From Nonomuraea montanisoli (GTDB lineage Bacteria; Actinomycetota; Actinomycetes; Streptosporangiales; Streptosporangiaceae), in assembly GCF_013363975.1 (NCBI RefSeq), contig NZ_JABWGN010000013.1, positions 1 through 51,625 on the forward strand: DNA of 51,625 nucleotides, written 5' to 3'. The translations under genes were made by a program, and so were the position numbers. The notes below the pieces were generated by a model that worked only from the letters and a program-made list of their open reading frames with translations, did no database searches and had not been told where the DNA came from. Of the stretch, positions 39,828-48,833 are shown piece by piece (position 1 is the stretch's first letter; each line of letters starts with the position of its first letter).

Positions 39828-41890
39828 AGCGACAGCTCCGGGTGCAGCCGCTTGAGCGTCCAGGTGCGGCCCCGCTCGACGGCGAGCGTGGTGAGCGCGA
39901 GCCCCAGCACGAGGAAGGCGGTGAGCACGCCGCACGCCTGCCAGACCACGGTCGGGTCGCCGCCGCTGATCAGCCGGCGCAGCGCCGCCACGACCCAGCT
40001 CATCGGCAGCCACGGCGAGATGGTCTGGAAGAAGCCGGGCGAGGTCTCGATCGGGTACGTGCCCGCCGCGGAGGTGAGCTGGAGCATGAGCAGCGCCAGC
40101 GCGACGACCCGGCCGGGCGGGCCGATCAGCGCGTTGACCGCCTGCACCACCGCGAGGAAGGCCGCGGCGGCCAGCAGGAGCAGGCCGATCACGCCGGCCC
40201 AGTTCGCCGCTTCCAGGCCGAGGCCGAACCGCAGCACGGCCGCCAGCACGCCGACCTGCGCCGCGCCGAGCGCGAGCGCCGGGAACCAGCCGGACAGCGC
40301 GATCCGCACCGCGCCCGTCGTGCCGGCCAGCCGCCGCTGGTTGAGGGGCTTGAGCACCATGTACGCGATCATCGCACCCACCCAGAGCGCCAGGGGCAGG
40401 AAGAACGGGGCGAAGCCGGTGCCGTAGTTGGGCACCTCGTTGTCCACGTCCTTGTCCAGGCGCACGGGGTCGCTCATCATGTCGGCGCGGGCGTCGCGCT
40501 CCTGGGCGTCGTAGTCGGGGATCTTCCTGGCGCCGTCGCCGAGGCCGGTGGCGAGGTCCTTGGAGCCCTCGGCCAGCTTCGACAGGCCCTTGTCGACCCG
40601 GCCGGCGCCGTCGTGCAGCCGGTCCACGCCGGAGGTGAGCCGGTCGGCGCCGTCGCCGAGCCGGGTCAGGCCGCCGCCGAGCTGTGTGAGGCCGCTCGTG
40701 ACCTGGGCCGAGCCGGAGCGCAGCCGGGTGGCGCCCTGGTACAGCTTGTCGGCGCCCTGACCGGCCTTGCCGACGCTGCTGTCGATCTTGGCGGCTCCGG
40801 CGGCGAGCTTGGCGAGGCCCGCGTCGAGCTGGTCGACCTGCTTCCTGACCTGGCTCACCCGCGGGCCGAGCTGCGGGGCGACCTGGGCGATCTTGCGGGC
40901 GGTGGTCGCCAGCTCGCGCGCGGCGGCGCTCAGCTCGGCGGCCTCGGGGTCCTGGAGCTTGTCGGCCTGGTCGGCGACCCGCTCGGCGGCGCGGGCCACC
41001 TCGGGGCCGTACTGGTTGAGGAGGGGGACGTACCTGTCGGCGAGCTGGTCGACCGTGCGGGTCTGGGCGTGGACCTTGCCGGCCGCCTCGCGGGCGCCCT
41101 GCCGCAGCGGAGCGGTGCCCTGGCTGCGCAGCTTGGTCAGGCCGCCGCGCAGCGCGCCGATGCCGCGCTGCGCCTGGGTGATGCCGTCGGTGATCTTGGC
41201 GGAGCCGTCGCGCAGCCGGGCGGTGGCGCTCCCGGCGGTGTCGAGGCCGGTCGAGAGCTGCCGGGCGCCGCCCTCGGCGGTGCCGAGGCCGGAGTTGAGC
41301 CTGGAGACGCCGTCGCCGGCCTTGACCGTGCCCGCGTGCAGCTTGTCGGCGCCGTCGGCGGCCTCGGTGGTCTTGTCGTGGATGTCGCCGATGGAGATGA
41401 ACACCCGGTCGAAGTAGTCGTGGACGGCGGTGCGCTCGGCGGCGGCCCGCACCTCGTTGAACACGGCGTCGGAGATGCTGCCGATGATGTAGCTGCGGCC
41501 GGTGTCGACGCGGACGCCGAGCTGGGCGGGCGCGGGCGTGGCGGCGTCGTCCGACGGCGAGGCGAGGCGGGAGCTGAAGTCGGCGGGGATGGTCAGCGAC
41601 AGGTAGTAGCTGCCGTCCCTGACGCCGTCGGCCGCCTGCCGGGGCGTCGCCTCGTGCCAGTTGAAGACGTGCCGCTCGCGCAGCTCCTCGGCCAGGTCCT
41701 GGCCGGCGTGCAGGTTCTTGTCCCCGGCCGTGGCGGGCCGGTCCTCCATGACCAGCGCGACGGGCACGCGGTCCAGGTTGCCCTGCGGGTCCCAGAACGA
41801 CCACAGGTACAGGCCCGCGTACAGCAGCGGCAGCACGATGACCGCCGCCAGCGCCATCCGGGGCAGTCGCGACCGCAGCATTCCTCTCAT
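39824..41890 (-). CDS. YhgE/Pip-type membrane protein (ABC-2 family) with long coiled-coil loop
   Basis: 688 residues. One N-terminal helix (about 12-32, MALAAVIVLPLLYAGLYLW), a very long extracytoplasmic region of about 450 residues with many short repeats of the LxxGxxxLxxG type (helical bundle, as in YhgE/Pip phage-infection proteins), then five to six C-terminal helices of the ABC-2 membrane fold. ATG at 41888-41890; the start overlaps the end of the ATPase gene. With the ATPase it may form a transporter for a lipid, peptide or toxin; in this family substrates are rarely known. The start choice is supported by overlap and by helix position. Confidence 0.87.
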   Translation of the reverse strand: MRGMLRSRLPRMALAAVIVLPLLYAGLYLWSFWDPQGNLDRVPVALVMEDRPATAGDKNLHAGQDLAEELRERHVFNWHEATPRQAADGVRDGSYYLSLTIPADFSSRLASPSDDAATPAPAQLGVRVDTGRSYIIGSISDAVFNEVRAAAERTAVHDYFDRVFISIGDIHDKTTEAADGADKLHAGTVKAGDGVSRLNSGLGTAEGGARQLSTGLDTAGSATARLRDGSAKITDGITQAQRGIGALRGGLTKLRSQGTAPLRQGAREAAGKVHAQTRTVDQLADRYVPLLNQYGPEVARAAERVADQADKLQDPEAAELSAAARELATTARKIAQVAPQLGPRVSQVRKQVDQLDAGLAKLAAGAAKIDSSVGKAGQGADKLYQGATRLRSGSAQVTSGLTQLGGGLTRLGDGADRLTSGVDRLHDGAGRVDKGLSKLAEGSKDLATGLGDGARKIPDYDAQERDARADMMSDPVRLDKDVDNEVPNYGTGFAPFFLPLALWVGAMIAYMVLKPLNQRRLAGTTGAVRIALSGWFPALALGAAQVGVLAAVLRFGLGLEAANWAGVIGLLLLAAAAFLAVVQAVNALIGPPGRVVALALLMLQLTSAAGTYPIETSPGFFQTISPWLPMSWVVAALRRLISGGDPTVVWQACGVLTAFLVLGLALTTLAVERGRTWTLKRLHPELSL

Positions 41891-42444
41891 CACAGCTCCA
41901 CGAGGTGGTCGTAGCGGGCGGGCGGGGTCACGCACGAGGCGACCACGGCGCGGTCGAGCCCGGCGAGCAGGGTCCAGAGCGCCTCCTGCCGGTCGGGCGG
42001 CAGGCCGGCGTCGACGTTGTCGGCGACGATGACCTTCGGGTCGTCGAGCAGGGCGAGGGCCACGCCGAGCCGCACCTGTCCTTCCCGGTCGAGCTCGCGG
42101 ACGAGGGTCCGCTCGCCCGCGTCCAGGCCGGCCTTCTCGATCAGCTTCGGGTACGGGCCGCGCCCGCGTTCGCGCAGGTGCTCCCCCACCGTCAGCGACC
42201 GGTCGAGGTCGGTCACGCCGTCCACGAGGGCGAGAGCGGCCACCTTGCGGATGGCGCGGGGTTTGACGTGCCCGGCCACGGCAAGAGTGCCCGCCGTGGG
42301 CTTCATCCGCCCGGCCAGCGTGAGGAGCAGGCTGGTGCGGCCGCTGCCGGCGGGACCGGCGACGGCGGTGAGGGCGCCGGCCCCGGCCTCGAGGGAGACG
42401 CCGGCGTAGACCCCCTCCACGGACAGGCCCTTGGCGACGATCAC
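41890..42444 (-). CDS. degenerate ABC-type ATPase
   Basis: 184 residues, shorter than a normal ABC ATPase. Walker A reads GPAGSGRTSL, with Arg in place of the conserved Lys. The LSGGQ signature is reduced to LDREGQVRLGVALAL. Walker B is VIVADNVDAGL, with Asn instead of the catalytic Glu. A switch His is not obvious. It may bind nucleotide weakly or act as a scaffold. Start GTG 42442-42444 with AGGAG seven bases upstream. First gene of the operon with the YhgE/Pip-type permease and TetR regulator. Confidence 0.8.
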   Translation of the reverse strand: MIVAKGLSVEGVYAGVSLEAGAGALTAVAGPAGSGRTSLLLTLAGRMKPTAGTLAVAGHVKPRAIRKVAALALVDGVTDLDRSLTVGEHLRERGRGPYPKLIEKAGLDAGERTLVRELDREGQVRLGVALALLDDPKVIVADNVDAGLPPDRQEALWTLLAGLDRAVVASCVTPPARYDHLVEL

Positions 42445-42464
42445 GACGACTCCTCTCTCTTTGA

Positions 42465-42478
42465 ACTGACCAGTCAGT
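42465..42478. promoter_or_regulatory. TetR-type operator before the ABC/YhgE/TetR operon
   Basis: ACTGAC (42465-42470), two-base spacer, GTCAGT (42473-42478): a symmetric dyad 20 bp upstream of the GTG start of the ATPase gene. It matches the look of operators for TetR regulators placed in their own operon. The exact promoter around it is unclear. Confidence 0.75.
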
Positions 42479-42645
42479 ACAAAGAGTAGCTTACGCCTCC
42501 TTTGGACTGATTTGGGGGTGCGGTGGCGCTACCTCCGCCGCGTCCCAGGAGGCGAGCGGGGAATGTCCGAGTGCTGGACGCGCTGTCTCAGCAGCCGGGC
42601 GATGGCCGTACGATGTGAGGATCGGAAAGCGATGGGAGAAGCACA

Positions 42646-44484
42646 ATGCCCGCCCTCAGGTCACGAACGGTCACCCACGGCAGGAACATGGTCGGCGCGC
42701 GGGCCCTGCTCCGCGCCACCGGTGTAGCCGGGGGCGACTTCGGCAAGCCCATCATCGCCGTGGCCAACAGCTTCACCCAGTTCGTGCCGGGTCACGTGCA
42801 CCTGCGCGAGGTCGGCGACGTGGTCTCCGCCGCGATCCGCGAGGCCGGGGCGATCCCGCGCGAGTTCAACACGATCGCCGTCGACGACGGCATCGCCATG
42901 GGCCACGGCGGCATGCTCTACTCCCTGCCCTCGCGCGAGCTGATCGCCGACGCGGTCGAGTACATGGTCAACGCCCACTGCGCCGACGCGCTCATCTGCG
43001 TCTCCAACTGTGACAAGATCACGCCCGGCATGCTGCTGGCCGCGTTCCGGCTGAACATCCCGACGATCTTCGTCTCGGGCGGCCCGATGGAGGCCGGCAA
43101 GACGCCCGGCCGCAAGCTCGACCTGGTCGACCCCATGATCGCCGCGGCCGACGACTCCGTCTCCGACGCCGAGCTGCTGGAGATGGAGGAGCAGGCCTGC
43201 CCGACCTGCGGCTCGTGCTCCGGCATGTTCACCGCCAACTCGATGAACTGCCTGGCCGAGGCCATCGGCCTGGCGCTGCCCGGCAACGGCACGATCCTGG
43301 CCACCCACCGGGCGCGCAAGAAGCTCTTCGAGGACGCCGGCCGGCAGCTCGTCGAGATCACCCGGCGCTACTACGAGGACGACGACGCGTCGGTGCTGCC
43401 GCGCTCGATCGCCACGCGCGAGGCCTTCGAGAACGCGATGGCGCTCGACGTGGCCATGGGCGGCTCGACCAACACGATCCTGCACATCCTGGCCGCGGCC
43501 CGCGAGGCCGAGGTCGACTTCAGCCTCAAGGAGATCAACGAGATCTCGCTGCGCGTGCCGTGCCTGTGCAAGGTGGCGCCCGCCACGAGCAAGTACCACG
43601 TCGAGGACGTCCACCGCGCCGGCGGCATCCCGGCCATCCTGGGCGAGCTCGACCGCGCCGGGCTGCTCCACCGCGACCTGCCCACGGTCAACGGGCTCAA
43701 GCTGGGCGAGCTCCTGGCCCAGTGGGACCCGTGCTCGCCCGAGGTGCGGCCCGAGGCGATCGAGCTGTGGCACGCCGCGCCGGGCAACGTCCGCACGGTC
43801 AAGCCGTACTCCCAGGACAACCGCTGGGACTCCCTCGACCTCGACCGCGCCGAGGGCTGCGTGCGCGACCGCGAGCACGCCTACTCCGCCGACGGCGGCC
43901 TGGCCGTGCTCTACGGCAACATCTCCCGCGACGGCGCCGTGGTCAAGACCGCCGGGGTCGACGAGTCGATCTGGCGCTTCAGCGGGCCGGCCGTCGTGTT
44001 CGAGTCGCAGGAGCAGGCCGTCGAGGGCATCCTCGGCGGGCGGGTGCGCGAGGGCGACGTGGTGGTCATCCGCTACGAGGGCCCGAAGGGCGGCCCCGGC
44101 ATGCAGGAGATGCTCTACCCGACCTCGTTCCTCAAGGGCAGGGGGCTCGGCAAGGCGTGCGCGCTGGTGACCGACGGGCGCTTCTCCGGCGGCACGTCCG
44201 GCCTGTCGATCGGCCACGCCTCGCCGGAGGCCGCCGAGGGCGGCGCGATCGCGCTCGTCGAGGACGGCGACATCATCGACATCGACATCCCGGCGCGCTC
44301 GATGGAGCTGCGGGTGCCGGAGGCCGAGCTGGCGGCGCGGCGCGAGAAGCTGCTGGCCGACCTCGGCGGCTACCGTCCGCGCGATCGCAACCGCCCGGTC
44401 AGCGTGGCGCTCCAGGCGTACGCGGCGATGACCACGTCCGCCTCGACCGGCGCCTCGCGCGACCTCACCCAGCTCTCCCGCTGA
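42646..44484 (+). CDS. ilvD: dihydroxy-acid dehydratase
   Basis: Branched-chain amino acid enzyme converting 2,3-dihydroxy-isovalerate and its homologue to the 2-keto acids. The 612 residues contain the Fe-S/Mg site motifs NCDKITPG (Cys122, metal-binding Lys125) and ACPTCGSCSGMFTANSM (185-191 region), and TDGRFSGGTSGLSIGHASPEA near the C-terminus. ATG 42646 with GGGAG seven bases upstream; TACGAT (42609-42614) may be the -10. No other ilv gene lies nearby. A strong hairpin follows the stop codon. Confidence 0.97.
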   Translation: MPALRSRTVTHGRNMVGARALLRATGVAGGDFGKPIIAVANSFTQFVPGHVHLREVGDVVSAAIREAGAIPREFNTIAVDDGIAMGHGGMLYSLPSRELIADAVEYMVNAHCADALICVSNCDKITPGMLLAAFRLNIPTIFVSGGPMEAGKTPGRKLDLVDPMIAAADDSVSDAELLEMEEQACPTCGSCSGMFTANSMNCLAEAIGLALPGNGTILATHRARKKLFEDAGRQLVEITRRYYEDDDASVLPRSIATREAFENAMALDVAMGGSTNTILHILAAAREAEVDFSLKEINEISLRVPCLCKVAPATSKYHVEDVHRAGGIPAILGELDRAGLLHRDLPTVNGLKLGELLAQWDPCSPEVRPEAIELWHAAPGNVRTVKPYSQDNRWDSLDLDRAEGCVRDREHAYSADGGLAVLYGNISRDGAVVKTAGVDESIWRFSGPAVVFESQEQAVEGILGGRVREGDVVVIRYEGPKGGPGMQEMLYPTSFLKGRGLGKACALVTDGRFSGGTSGLSIGHASPEAAEGGAIALVEDGDIIDIDIPARSMELRVPEAELAARREKLLADLGGYRPRDRNRPVSVALQAYAAMTTSASTGASRDLTQLSR

Positions 44485-44500
44485 CCTCCGCCTTCCCGCC

Positions 44501-44531
44501 GCCCGGCGCCCCCGTCCGAGGGGTGCCGGGC
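44501..44531 (+). terminator. stem-loop after ilvD
   Basis: GCCCGGCGCCCC (44501-44512) pairs with GGGGTGCCGGGC (44520-44531), 12 bp including one G-U pair, with a 7-nt loop. It begins 16 bases after the ilvD stop. No U-tract follows. Confidence 0.65.
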
Positions 44532-44612
44532 GCGGCTGTCCCCGGGGTCAGTGTCCCCTTCCTTACGTACACGCTTTCGAAAATTGTCGGTGGCGGTCTC
44601 TATCGTGGGGGT

Positions 44613-45107
44613 ATGGCTAGAGTCGTGAAGCCCACCACCCGCCCGCTGACGACCGCCGAGATCGCCGCCCTCGCTCTCTCCCTGGCCCACCTCGGCACGG
44701 GCCCCCAGGCCGTCACCGCCAGGCGCGGCCTGCAGCACGCTCTCGAGCACCTGGAGCTCGACGACGACGTCATCGCCACCACGCTTTCGACGCTCACCGA
44801 CCCGCTGCCCGTGGAGGTCGCCTCCCGGGCCCGGCTCATCGCCGACGCCATCACCAGCCGCATGATGATCCGCCTCCACTACTGCGACGCCGGGGGCCAC
44901 GTCACGGTCCGCGACGTCGAGCCGGTGACGTGCCTGGTCCACCGCGAATACTGGTATCTCGTCGGGGTGTGCCGGATGCGTGGGGCCATCCGGGCGTTCC
45001 GGTTCGACCGCGTCCTCGCGGTCGAACCGACGCTGACCCCGTCCCGCCCCCACCTGGCCGACCGCTTCCTGCCGTTCCAGCGCCGCAAGCGCGCCAGGGC
45101 GGCGTAG
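44613..45107 (+). CDS. WYL-domain protein without a DNA-binding domain
   Basis: 164 residues. The C-terminal half is a WYL domain (RLHYCDAGGHVTVRDVEPV, HREYWYLVGVCRMRGAIRAF, RFDRVLAVEP), a ligand- or nucleic-acid-sensing SH3-like fold. The first 70 residues resemble the linker helices that in full WYL regulators follow a winged HTH; the HTH itself is missing, so DNA binding is doubtful. TATCGT (44601-44606) lies six bases before the ATG at 44613, without a Shine-Dalgarno sequence. A possible accessory or degenerate regulator; target unknown. Confidence 0.82.
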   Translation: MARVVKPTTRPLTTAEIAALALSLAHLGTGPQAVTARRGLQHALEHLELDDDVIATTLSTLTDPLPVEVASRARLIADAITSRMMIRLHYCDAGGHVTVRDVEPVTCLVHREYWYLVGVCRMRGAIRAFRFDRVLAVEPTLTPSRPHLADRFLPFQRRKRARAA

Positions 45108-45156
45108 ACACCGACGCGTCGCACCCGCGCGGCGCCGAGCGCATACCGTTCACGGC

Positions 45157-47259
45157 ATGAGCTATCGCGTCGCCATGGACATCGGAGGCACCTTCACCGA
45201 CGTCGTCCGCTACGACGAGACGACCGGGTCCGTCGTCGCGTCGAAGGCGTCCACCACCCCCCACGACCTGGCCGAGGGCGTGTTCGCCGCCCTCGGCCGG
45301 GTCGTCGACGACCCCTCCCGGATCTCGTACTTCGTGCACGGCACCACCCAGGGGCTCAACGCCCTGCTGGAGCGCAAGGGCGCGCGGGTGCTGCTGCTGG
45401 CGAGCACGGGAGCCGGCGACGTCTACCGGATCGCCCGCGGCAACCGCGATCGCATGTTCGACCTGCGCTACCGCAAGCCCGCCCCGCTGGTCCCCGGCGA
45501 GGACGTGGCCGAGGTGGACGGCCGGCTCGACTGGCGCGGCGAGGAGCTCGTCCCGCTGGACGAGGAGGGCGTGCGGCGGGCGGCCCGCCGGGTGCGCGAG
45601 GAGGGGTTCGACGCGGTCGCCGTGTGCCTGCTGTTCTCGTACGCCGACCCGCGCCACGAGGTACGCGCCGGGGAGATCCTGCGGGAGGAGCTGGGCGGCG
45701 CCCCATGCGCGCGACAGCACGACGACGCCCAACGCGTGCGACAGCACGACGACGCCCAACGCGTGCGACAGCACGACGACGTCCTCGTCGTGCTGTCGCA
45801 CGAGGTGGCCCGCGAGTGGCGCGAGTACGAGCGCACCTCCTCGGCCGTGCTGGAGGCGTACACCGGGCCCGTCGTCCGCGGCTACCTGGCCGAGATCGAG
45901 CGGCGTTTCGCCGAGCGCGGGCTGGGCGTGCCCGTCCACGTGATGCAATCCTCCGGCGGGCTGGTCAACGCCGCCTACGCCATGCGCCGGCCGTTGCAGA
46001 CGCTGCTGTCCGGGCCGGTGGGCGGCACCATGGGCGGGGTCGCCGCGGCCCGGCTGCTCGGCCGCCGCAACGCGATCTGCGTGGACATGGGCGGCACGTC
46101 GTTCGACGTGTCGCTGGTCGTCGACGGCCGTCCCGACGTCAGCGCCGAGGCGCGCATCGAGGGCCATCCCGTGCTGATGCCCATCGTCAACCTGCACACG
46201 ATCGGCGCGGGCGGCGGCTCCATCGCGTACGCGGAGGCGGGCGCGCTGCGGGTCGGCCCCGAGTCGGCCGGCGCCGTTCCCGGGCCCGCCTGCTACGGCC
46301 GGGGCGGCACCCGGCCCACGGTCACCGACGCGAACGTGGTGCTGGGCCGGGTGGACCCGGAGTGGTTCGCGGGCGGGCTCATGGACCTCGACGTGGAGGC
46401 GGCGGGCGCCGCCGTCGCCGCGCTCGGGGAGGAGCTGGCCCTCGACCCGCTGGACCTGGCCGAGGGGATCTGCGCCGTGGCCAACGCCAAGATGGCCCAG
46501 GCCATCCGCACGCTCACCGTGGAGCACGGGGTGGAGCCGCGGGAGTTCTCGCTGGTCGCCTTCGGCGGGGCGGGCGCCATGCACGCCGTGTTCATCGCCC
46601 GCGAGCTGGGCATCTCGGAGGTCGTCGTCCCGCGCTTCCCCGGCGCGTTCTCCGCCTGGGGCATGCTGGAGGCCGAGGTGCGGCGGGACCTGACGCACCC
46701 GTACTTCCGGCCGCAGGACGTCCTCGACGGGGCCGACATGGCGCGGCGCCTCGCCGCCCTGGAGGCCGAGGTCCTGGAGGCGCTGGCCGAGCAGGGCGTG
46801 CCGGCGGAGCGGCGCCGGGTCGAGCACGCCGTGGACGTGCGCTACGAGGGCCAGGACTACACGCTGACCATCCCGCTGCGCGAGGCCGGCGAACCGGCCG
46901 GGCCCGGCTTCCCGGCGGAGATCGCGGCCCGCTTCGCCGAGGCCCACACCAGCCGCTACGGCCACGCCACGCCTGAGGCGCCGGTGGAGTTCGTCATGCT
47001 GCGCAGCACCGGGCTCGGCTCCTTCCCCCGCGCCGCGGCCGGCGCCCCGGACGTCACCGGGGAGGCGGCGCCGGCCGTACGGGATGTGGTGTTCGACGGC
47101 GCCGTGCACCGCACGCCGGTGCTGCGCCGCGCGCACCTCGACGGCGAGCTGGCCGGGCCGGCCATCGTGGTGGAGGAGACCGCGACGACGGTCGTCCCGC
47201 CCGGGTGCCTGGCCACGGTCGACGACAACGGCTTCCTCATCGTGAAGGTGGACCAGTGA
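45157..47259 (+). CDS. hydantoinase/oxoprolinase subunit A (HyuA-like)
   Basis: ATP-dependent hydrolase subunit of the hydantoinase A/5-oxoprolinase/acetophenone carboxylase family, 700 residues. It has the N-terminal phosphate-binding DIGGTFTDVV (8-17), HGTTQGLNALL, the mid-domain VDMGGTSFDVSL and the conserved FGGAGAMHA. Start ATG 45157 with TACCGT seven bases upstream (leaderless). Residues about 185-209 are an insertion of two and a half RQHDDAQRV repeats not expected in the family, from a DNA tandem and inverted duplication; see the repeat entry. It is coupled to hyuB by a GTGA overlap. Substrate unknown. Confidence 0.9.
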   Translation: MSYRVAMDIGGTFTDVVRYDETTGSVVASKASTTPHDLAEGVFAALGRVVDDPSRISYFVHGTTQGLNALLERKGARVLLLASTGAGDVYRIARGNRDRMFDLRYRKPAPLVPGEDVAEVDGRLDWRGEELVPLDEEGVRRAARRVREEGFDAVAVCLLFSYADPRHEVRAGEILREELGGAPCARQHDDAQRVRQHDDAQRVRQHDDVLVVLSHEVAREWREYERTSSAVLEAYTGPVVRGYLAEIERRFAERGLGVPVHVMQSSGGLVNAAYAMRRPLQTLLSGPVGGTMGGVAAARLLGRRNAICVDMGGTSFDVSLVVDGRPDVSAEARIEGHPVLMPIVNLHTIGAGGGSIAYAEAGALRVGPESAGAVPGPACYGRGGTRPTVTDANVVLGRVDPEWFAGGLMDLDVEAAGAAVAALGEELALDPLDLAEGICAVANAKMAQAIRTLTVEHGVEPREFSLVAFGGAGAMHAVFIARELGISEVVVPRFPGAFSAWGMLEAEVRRDLTHPYFRPQDVLDGADMARRLAALEAEVLEALAEQGVPAERRRVEHAVDVRYEGQDYTLTIPLREAGEPAGPGFPAEIAARFAEAHTSRYGHATPEAPVEFVMLRSTGLGSFPRAAAGAPDVTGEAAPAVRDVVFDGAVHRTPVLRRAHLDGELAGPAIVVEETATTVVPPGCLATVDDNGFLIVKVDQ
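45711..45801 (+). repeat. 27-bp in-frame tandem repeat with 17-bp inverted repeat inside hyuA
   Basis: Copy 1 (45711-45737) and copy 2 (45738-45764) are identical 27-bp units beginning GCGACAGCACGACGACG. A 17-bp partial third copy (45765-45781) follows. The segment 45763-45779 is the exact reverse complement of 45785-45801, which is the native coding sequence for VVLSH. The repeat thus looks like an inverted copy of the native strand that was then tandemly amplified. Confidence 0.95.
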
Positions 47260-48833
47260 TCGACCCCGTGACCACGGAGATCATCCGCTGCGCGCTCGTG
47301 CAGGCGGCGGAGGACATGAACACCACGCTCATCCGCAGCTCCTACACGCCCGTCATCTACGAGGCCAAGGACTGCGCGGTCGCGCTGCTCGACCGCGACC
47401 ACAACGTGCTCGGGCAGTCGTCCGGCCTGCCGATCTTCCTGGGCAACCTGGAGGTGTGCACCCGCGAGACCGAGCGCCGCCACGGGCCGGAGGTCTGGCG
47501 CGAGGGCGACGTGTGGGTGCTGAACGACTCCTACATCGGCGGCACGCACCTCAACGACGTCACCGTGTACGGGCCGATCTTCGTGGGCGGCGACCTGGCC
47601 GGGTTCGCGGCGTCGCGGGCGCACTGGCTGGACGTCGGCTCGAAGGACCCCGGCGGCTCCATGGACTCCACCTCCATCTTCCAGGAGGGGCTGCGGCTCG
47701 GCCCGGTGAAGGCGTACGAGGGCGGTCGGCCCTGCGTGGACCTGCACGAGGTGATCGGGGCCAACGTCCGCTTCCCGCACGCCACGCTCGGCGACCTGCG
47801 CGCCCAGGTGAGCTGCGTCCTCATGGGGCAGCGGCGGCTGACCGAGATCGTCAGCCGGTGGGGCCTCGACACGGTCATGGCCGCCCGCGACGAGATCTTC
47901 GCCCAGACCGAGCGCATGGAGCGGGCCGCGATCGCCGCCATCCCCGACGGCGTGTACCGGGCCGGCGGCCACCTCGACAACGACGGCATCGACCTCGCGA
48001 CGCCCCTCCCGGTGAACGTCGCGATCACGGTGTCCGGCGACGCGATGCACGTGGACCTGACCGACTGCGCCGACCAGGCGCTCGGCCCGGTCAACTGCGG
48101 CGCCGCCCAGGCGGTGGCCGCCGTGCGGGTGGGCTACAAGCTGCTCGTGTCGGGCGACGTGCCGCTCAACGGCGGCTCGTTCCGGCCGCTGTCGGTGGAG
48201 ACCCGGCCCGGCTCCATGCTGGCCGCCCGCTCCCCCGCCGCCTGCCAGTACTACTACTCGCACCTCGGCCTGCTCATCGACCTCGTGGTCAGGGCGCTGG
48301 CGCCGGTGATGCCGGAGCGGGCCGCCGCGGCCTCGTACGGAGACTCCATGATCGTCCAGTTCACGGGCACCGACCCGCGCACCGGCAAGCTGTACGTCTC
48401 CCAGGAGGCCACGGTCGGCGGCTGGGGCGCCTGGGAGGGCGGCGACGGCGAGACCTGCCTGATCAACAACGTCAACGGCTCGCTGCGCGACATGCCGATC
48501 GAGGTGCTGGAGACGCTGTTCCCCGTCCGGGTCACCCGCTACGAGGTGCGGCCCGGCAGCGGCGGCGCGGGGCGCTGGCGGGGCGGTGACGGCGTGGTCC
48601 GCGAGTACGAGTTCTGCTCCGACACCTCGCTGTCGCTGTGGTTCGAGCGGTCGGTCACCCCGGCGTGGGGGCTGGCGGGCGGCGAGGCGGGCGCCCCGCC
48701 GCGCGTCACGCTCAACCCGGGCAGGACGGACGAGCGCCGGATGCTCAAGGTGAACGCGCTGCCGGTGACGGCGGGGGACGTGCTGCGCTGCGAGTCGGGA
48801 GGCGGCGGCGGGTACGGCCCCGCGACCGTCTAG
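47256..48833 (+). CDS. hydantoinase/oxoprolinase subunit B (HyuB-like)
   Basis: 525-residue partner of HyuA. It shows the family opening DPVTTEIIRCALVQAAEDM, NDSYIGGTHLNDVTV, and the C-terminal glycine-rich RPGSGGAGRWRGGDG and SGGGGGYGP. The pair would open a cyclic amide (hydantoin, oxoproline) or carboxylate in an ATP-dependent reaction. GTG 47256-47258 overlaps the hyuA stop. The stop codon (48831-48833) sits in the first, diverged copy of a 21-bp repeat. Confidence 0.92.
   Translation: MIDPVTTEIIRCALVQAAEDMNTTLIRSSYTPVIYEAKDCAVALLDRDHNVLGQSSGLPIFLGNLEVCTRETERRHGPEVWREGDVWVLNDSYIGGTHLNDVTVYGPIFVGGDLAGFAASRAHWLDVGSKDPGGSMDSTSIFQEGLRLGPVKAYEGGRPCVDLHEVIGANVRFPHATLGDLRAQVSCVLMGQRRLTEIVSRWGLDTVMAARDEIFAQTERMERAAIAAIPDGVYRAGGHLDNDGIDLATPLPVNVAITVSGDAMHVDLTDCADQALGPVNCGAAQAVAAVRVGYKLLVSGDVPLNGGSFRPLSVETRPGSMLAARSPAACQYYYSHLGLLIDLVVRALAPVMPERAAAASYGDSMIVQFTGTDPRTGKLYVSQEATVGGWGAWEGGDGETCLINNVNGSLRDMPIEVLETLFPVRVTRYEVRPGSGGAGRWRGGDGVVREYEFCSDTSLSLWFERSVTPAWGLAGGEAGAPPRVTLNPGRTDERRMLKVNALPVTAGDVLRCESGGGGGYGPATV

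Noticed and set aside
43215..44612. Long upstream extension of the WYL gene through ilvD
   Set aside because: The extension is Arg/Gly-rich shadow sequence of ilvD; the WYL protein starts at ATG 44613 with a promoter-like hexamer.
45711..45801. Repeat array in hyuA as a small CRISPR or VNTR locus
   Set aside because: Units are contiguous without spacers, in frame with hyuA and palindromic with native codons; no cas genes. A coding tandem duplication fits better.
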